Positions 55,734 to 56,458 of a DNA stretch of 56,458 nucleotides are shown here, piece by piece. The notes under the pieces are model-generated. The model made no database searches. It saw nothing but the letters and a program-made list of their open reading frames with translations, and was not told the origin of the DNA. The stretch is from DAOVFN01 sp964607835 (GTDB taxonomy: Archaea; Aenigmatarchaeota; Aenigmatarchaeia; QMZP01). The position numbers and the translations under genes are program-made. Position 1 is the stretch's first letter. Every line of letters starts with the position of its first letter. The stretch lies in NCBI GenBank assembly GCA_964607835.1, contig CAZSLL010000007.1, forward strand, positions 1-56,458, read 5' to 3'.

Positions 55734-55745
55734 GCTTTATAAGCC
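55734..55745 (-). promoter_or_regulatory. TATA box of rps17e
   Basis: Minus strand GGCTTATAAAGC, centred about 26 nt upstream of the ribosome-binding element. It lies only 8 nt past the 3' end of the tRNA-Phe gene. Confidence 0.6.
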
Positions 55746-55766
55746 TTTGGTATGGGAGGAGTGGGA

Positions 55767-55798
55767 ATCTCTCCCAGGCGCCTTAGGCGCCCAGCGGA
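55767..55798 (-). other. 32-nt intron in the T-loop of tRNA-Phe (position ~59/60)
   Basis: Inserted between TTCGAA and the T that precedes T-stem strand CCCAC; the exact boundary is ambiguous by one base. It contains the hairpin GGCGCC-TAA-GGCGCC. Excision restores a standard T-arm and lets the acceptor stem pair. Confidence 0.82.
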
Positions 55799-55827
55799 TT
55801 CGAACCCACGACGTCATGGTCTTCAGC

Positions 55828-55862
55828 TTCACAGACAGATAGCAGCAAACCGCTATTAGCCT
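55828..55862 (-). other. 35-nt intron in the anticodon stem of tRNA-Phe (position ~30/31)
   Basis: Lies between G30 and G31; excision brings CATG next to G31, which then pairs with C39. It contains the hairpin ATAGC/GCTAT. This is not the canonical 37/38 position. Confidence 0.82.
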
Positions 55863-55917
55863 CATGTGCTCTCCCGGACTGAGCTACCCTCCCGTACCGG
55901 TTTCATGATTAAATGGA

Positions 55918-55929
55918 TTGCATATATAT
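55918..55929 (-). promoter_or_regulatory. TATA region of tRNA-Phe
   Basis: AT-rich gcatatatatt about 26-30 nt upstream of the tRNA 5' end. The 88-bp gap up to the 91-aa gene is otherwise AT-rich, with no ORF. Confidence 0.5.
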
Positions 55930-55981
55930 TAATATATTATGCTGTTCCAGGGAAGCGTGCGCCAGAGCCTCTCTTCAGGAT

Positions 55982-56257
55982 TCAGCACGTCACGAACCCG
56001 ATTTCCTGCACCTTCTTGGTCACGACCTTTCCGGTTTCCTTCTCCGTGTTGATTTCCGTCAGAAAGAGGGGCATCCTGGTCTCGTAGTGGTGTGTGCAAA
56101 GGCAAACCACTGCAAGGATCCTGCTGTCCCTGGTTATCCTGTTCTCCTCCAGGAGGGTCACCTTCTTGGCCGGAGCCTTCTGGCAGCCCGGGATGTTGCA
56201 GAGCCTGTTCCTCCTCTGGAGGTCAAAGGACTCTGCAATCACCTGTGCCTTTGACAT
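55982..56257 (-). CDS. Small Cys/His-rich protein (91 aa), possible zinc-binding
   Basis: The ATG at 56257 lies only 13 nt after the 3' end of tRNA-Asn, with no TATA box between, so it is probably co-transcribed with the tRNA and released by tRNA 3' processing. The protein has CNIPGC (~20-25) and a later VCLCTHHYE (~51-59), giving a possible C-x4-C ... C-x-C-x2-H-H metal site, and a C-terminal Cys. It is basic and has no signal peptide. I do not recognise the family; small zinc-finger proteins of this sort are common among archaeal hypothetical proteins. A longer upstream start is impossible because of the tRNA. Coding potential looks real (regular codon pattern) but is not proven. Confidence 0.62.
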   Translation of the reverse strand: MSKAQVIAESFDLQRRNRLCNIPGCQKAPAKKVTLLEENRITRDSRILAVVCLCTHHYETRMPLFLTEINTEKETGKVVTKKVQEIGFVTC

Positions 56258-56270
56258 GGGAAACTCCCAG

Positions 56271-56375
56271 CGCCCCAGGCTGGACTCGAACCAGCGACCT
56301 ACCGGTTAACAGCCGGGCGCTTTAGGCGCACAGGACAGGAACCCGTCCGCGCACTACCTGCTGAGCTACTGGGGC
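56271..56375 (-). tRNA. tRNA-Asn (GTT) with a D-arm intron
   Basis: After removing 32 nt the mature 73-nt tRNA has acceptor GCCCCAG/CTGGGGC, D-stem GCTC/GAGC, anticodon stem CCCGG/CCGGT (27-43 is a C-T mismatch), loop CTGTTAA (anticodon GTT, 56308-56310), variable loop AGGTC, T-stem GCTGG/CCAGC, loop TTCGAGT and discriminator G, as usual for tRNA-Asn. TATA (56401-56412) is about 26 nt before the expected start. Confidence 0.88.
56322..56353 (-). other. 32-nt intron in the D-arm of tRNA-Asn (position ~22/23)
   Basis: GCGC occurs on both sides of the cut, so the boundary could slide. Cutting at 22/23 is preferred because it gives GAGC, the exact partner of GCTC, instead of GTGC. The insert holds GGAC/GTCC and GCGC/GCGC pairings with a 3-nt TGT bulge, reminiscent of a bulge-helix-bulge substrate. 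Confidence 0.7.
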
Positions 56376-56400
56376 ACGCTTTCAGTGTTGTTGATGTGTT

Positions 56401-56412
56401 AATTTATAAATG
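56401..56412 (-). promoter_or_regulatory. TATA box of tRNA-Asn
   Basis: Minus strand CATTTATAAATT, predicting initiation at about 56380, five nucleotides before the mature 5' end. Confidence 0.65.
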
Positions 56413-56416
56413 CTTT

Positions 56417-56458
56417 CTAATAAACCCGCCCCTTGTCCTTCAGGGCCTCCGCAAGGTT
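56417..56458 (-). CDS. C-terminal end of a gene cut by the window edge
   Basis: The last bases read, on the minus strand, thirteen codons (NLAEALKDKGRVY) and a TAG stop. The amphipathic helix-like composition looks like a genuine protein end, but the identity cannot be told from this fragment. The tRNA-Asn promoter starts directly after the stop. Confidence 0.5.
   Translation of the reverse strand, partial: NLAEALKDKGRVY

Larger units (their letters stand above)
55753..55893 (-). tRNA. tRNA-Phe (GAA) with two introns
   Basis: Removing two inserts gives a perfect 74-nt cloverleaf (CCA not encoded). Acceptor GGGAGGG pairs with TCCTCCC (one G-T at 7-66), D-stem GCTC/GAGC, anticodon stem CATGG/CCATG with loop CTGAAGA (anticodon GAA at 55822-55824), variable loop ACGTC, T-stem GTGGG/CCCAC, T-loop TTCGAAT, discriminator A. 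Without removal, the contiguous T-stem does not pair, and no anticodon stem forms. TATA at about 55918-55929 is placed correctly. Confidence 0.88.

Noticed and set aside
55766..55804. The GGCGCC-TAA-GGCGCC hairpin as a transcription terminator
   Set aside because: It has no T-run behind it and lies exactly between the two halves of the tRNA-Phe T-arm, where an intron fully explains it.
55753..55893. tRNA-Phe locus as a degenerate tRNA pseudogene
   Set aside because: The contiguous sequence has a mispaired T-stem and no acceptor partner, but after removal of two inserts every stem pairs and all conserved loop bases are present.
1..56458. CRISPR arrays, insertion sequences or transposases
   Set aside because: No regularly spaced short repeats, no terminal inverted repeats with a transposase-like frame. 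The repeats found are protein-module duplications.

Overview
The window is archaeal. The evidence is a TFS-type transcript-cleavage factor, a Sec11-like signal peptidase with a Ser/His pair, ribosomal protein S17e, a class III (KG|Q) pilin signal, an endonuclease Q homologue, a DUF1512 protein, TATA boxes about 26 nt upstream of many start codons (leaderless transcription), and tRNA genes with introns. The very large LamG/Ig-like, sequon-rich surface proteins and the non-canonical tRNA introns suggest a DPANN-type archaeon (ARMAN/Micrarchaeota have similarly placed introns). The phylum cannot be fixed from this window. The background is GC-rich, with visibly AT-rich islands at about 45.8-47.1 kb and 49.6-51.3 kb.

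Left part (1-37.6 kb): giant surface proteins. A plus-strand gene that enters from outside the window encodes at least 6,589 residues of LamG, beta-propeller, Ig-like and beta-helix-like modules ending in membrane anchors. A 67-aa gene is translationally coupled behind it. Converging on it from the minus strand are a 1,067-aa and a 1,126-aa single-pass surface protein, a 76-aa membrane/coiled-coil protein, a 2,956-aa protein, and a 490-aa coiled-coil protein. The 2,956-aa protein joins an ectodomain of about 2,550 residues through one membrane helix to a cytoplasmic HerA/FtsK-superfamily ATPase. The 490-aa gene overlaps the ATPase gene by 4 nt. This cluster is the best candidate for an undescribed system: an ATPase physically tied to an adhesin-like ectodomain, with likely cytoplasmic and membrane partners. 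Contact-dependent translocation, DNA or protein transfer, and attachment to a partner cell are all possible; which one is inference.

Middle part (37.6-49 kb): a cyclic-2,3-diphosphoglycerate-synthetase-family P-loop protein, a TrkA-like K+ channel regulator, a stand-alone glutamate-synthase FMN domain, a type IV pilin-like protein, three tandem paralogous lipoproteins, endonuclease Q with an AT-rich LAGLIDADG homing-endonuclease-like gene lying directly upstream and overlapping it, a DUF1512 membrane protein, and a secreted 184-aa protein.

Right part (49-56.5 kb): a minus-strand group of a LamG/DUF2341 secreted protein, a membrane-anchored I9/propeptide-like protein and a subtilase; a GT4 glycosyltransferase; TFS; signal peptidase I; S17e; a tRNA-Phe(GAA) with two introns (anticodon stem and T-loop); a 91-aa Cys-rich protein; a tRNA-Asn(GTT) with a D-arm intron; and the last codons of another gene at the edge. 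Signal peptidase, pilin, lipoproteins, glycosyltransferase and the sequon-rich giant proteins together describe an organism that invests heavily in its cell surface.
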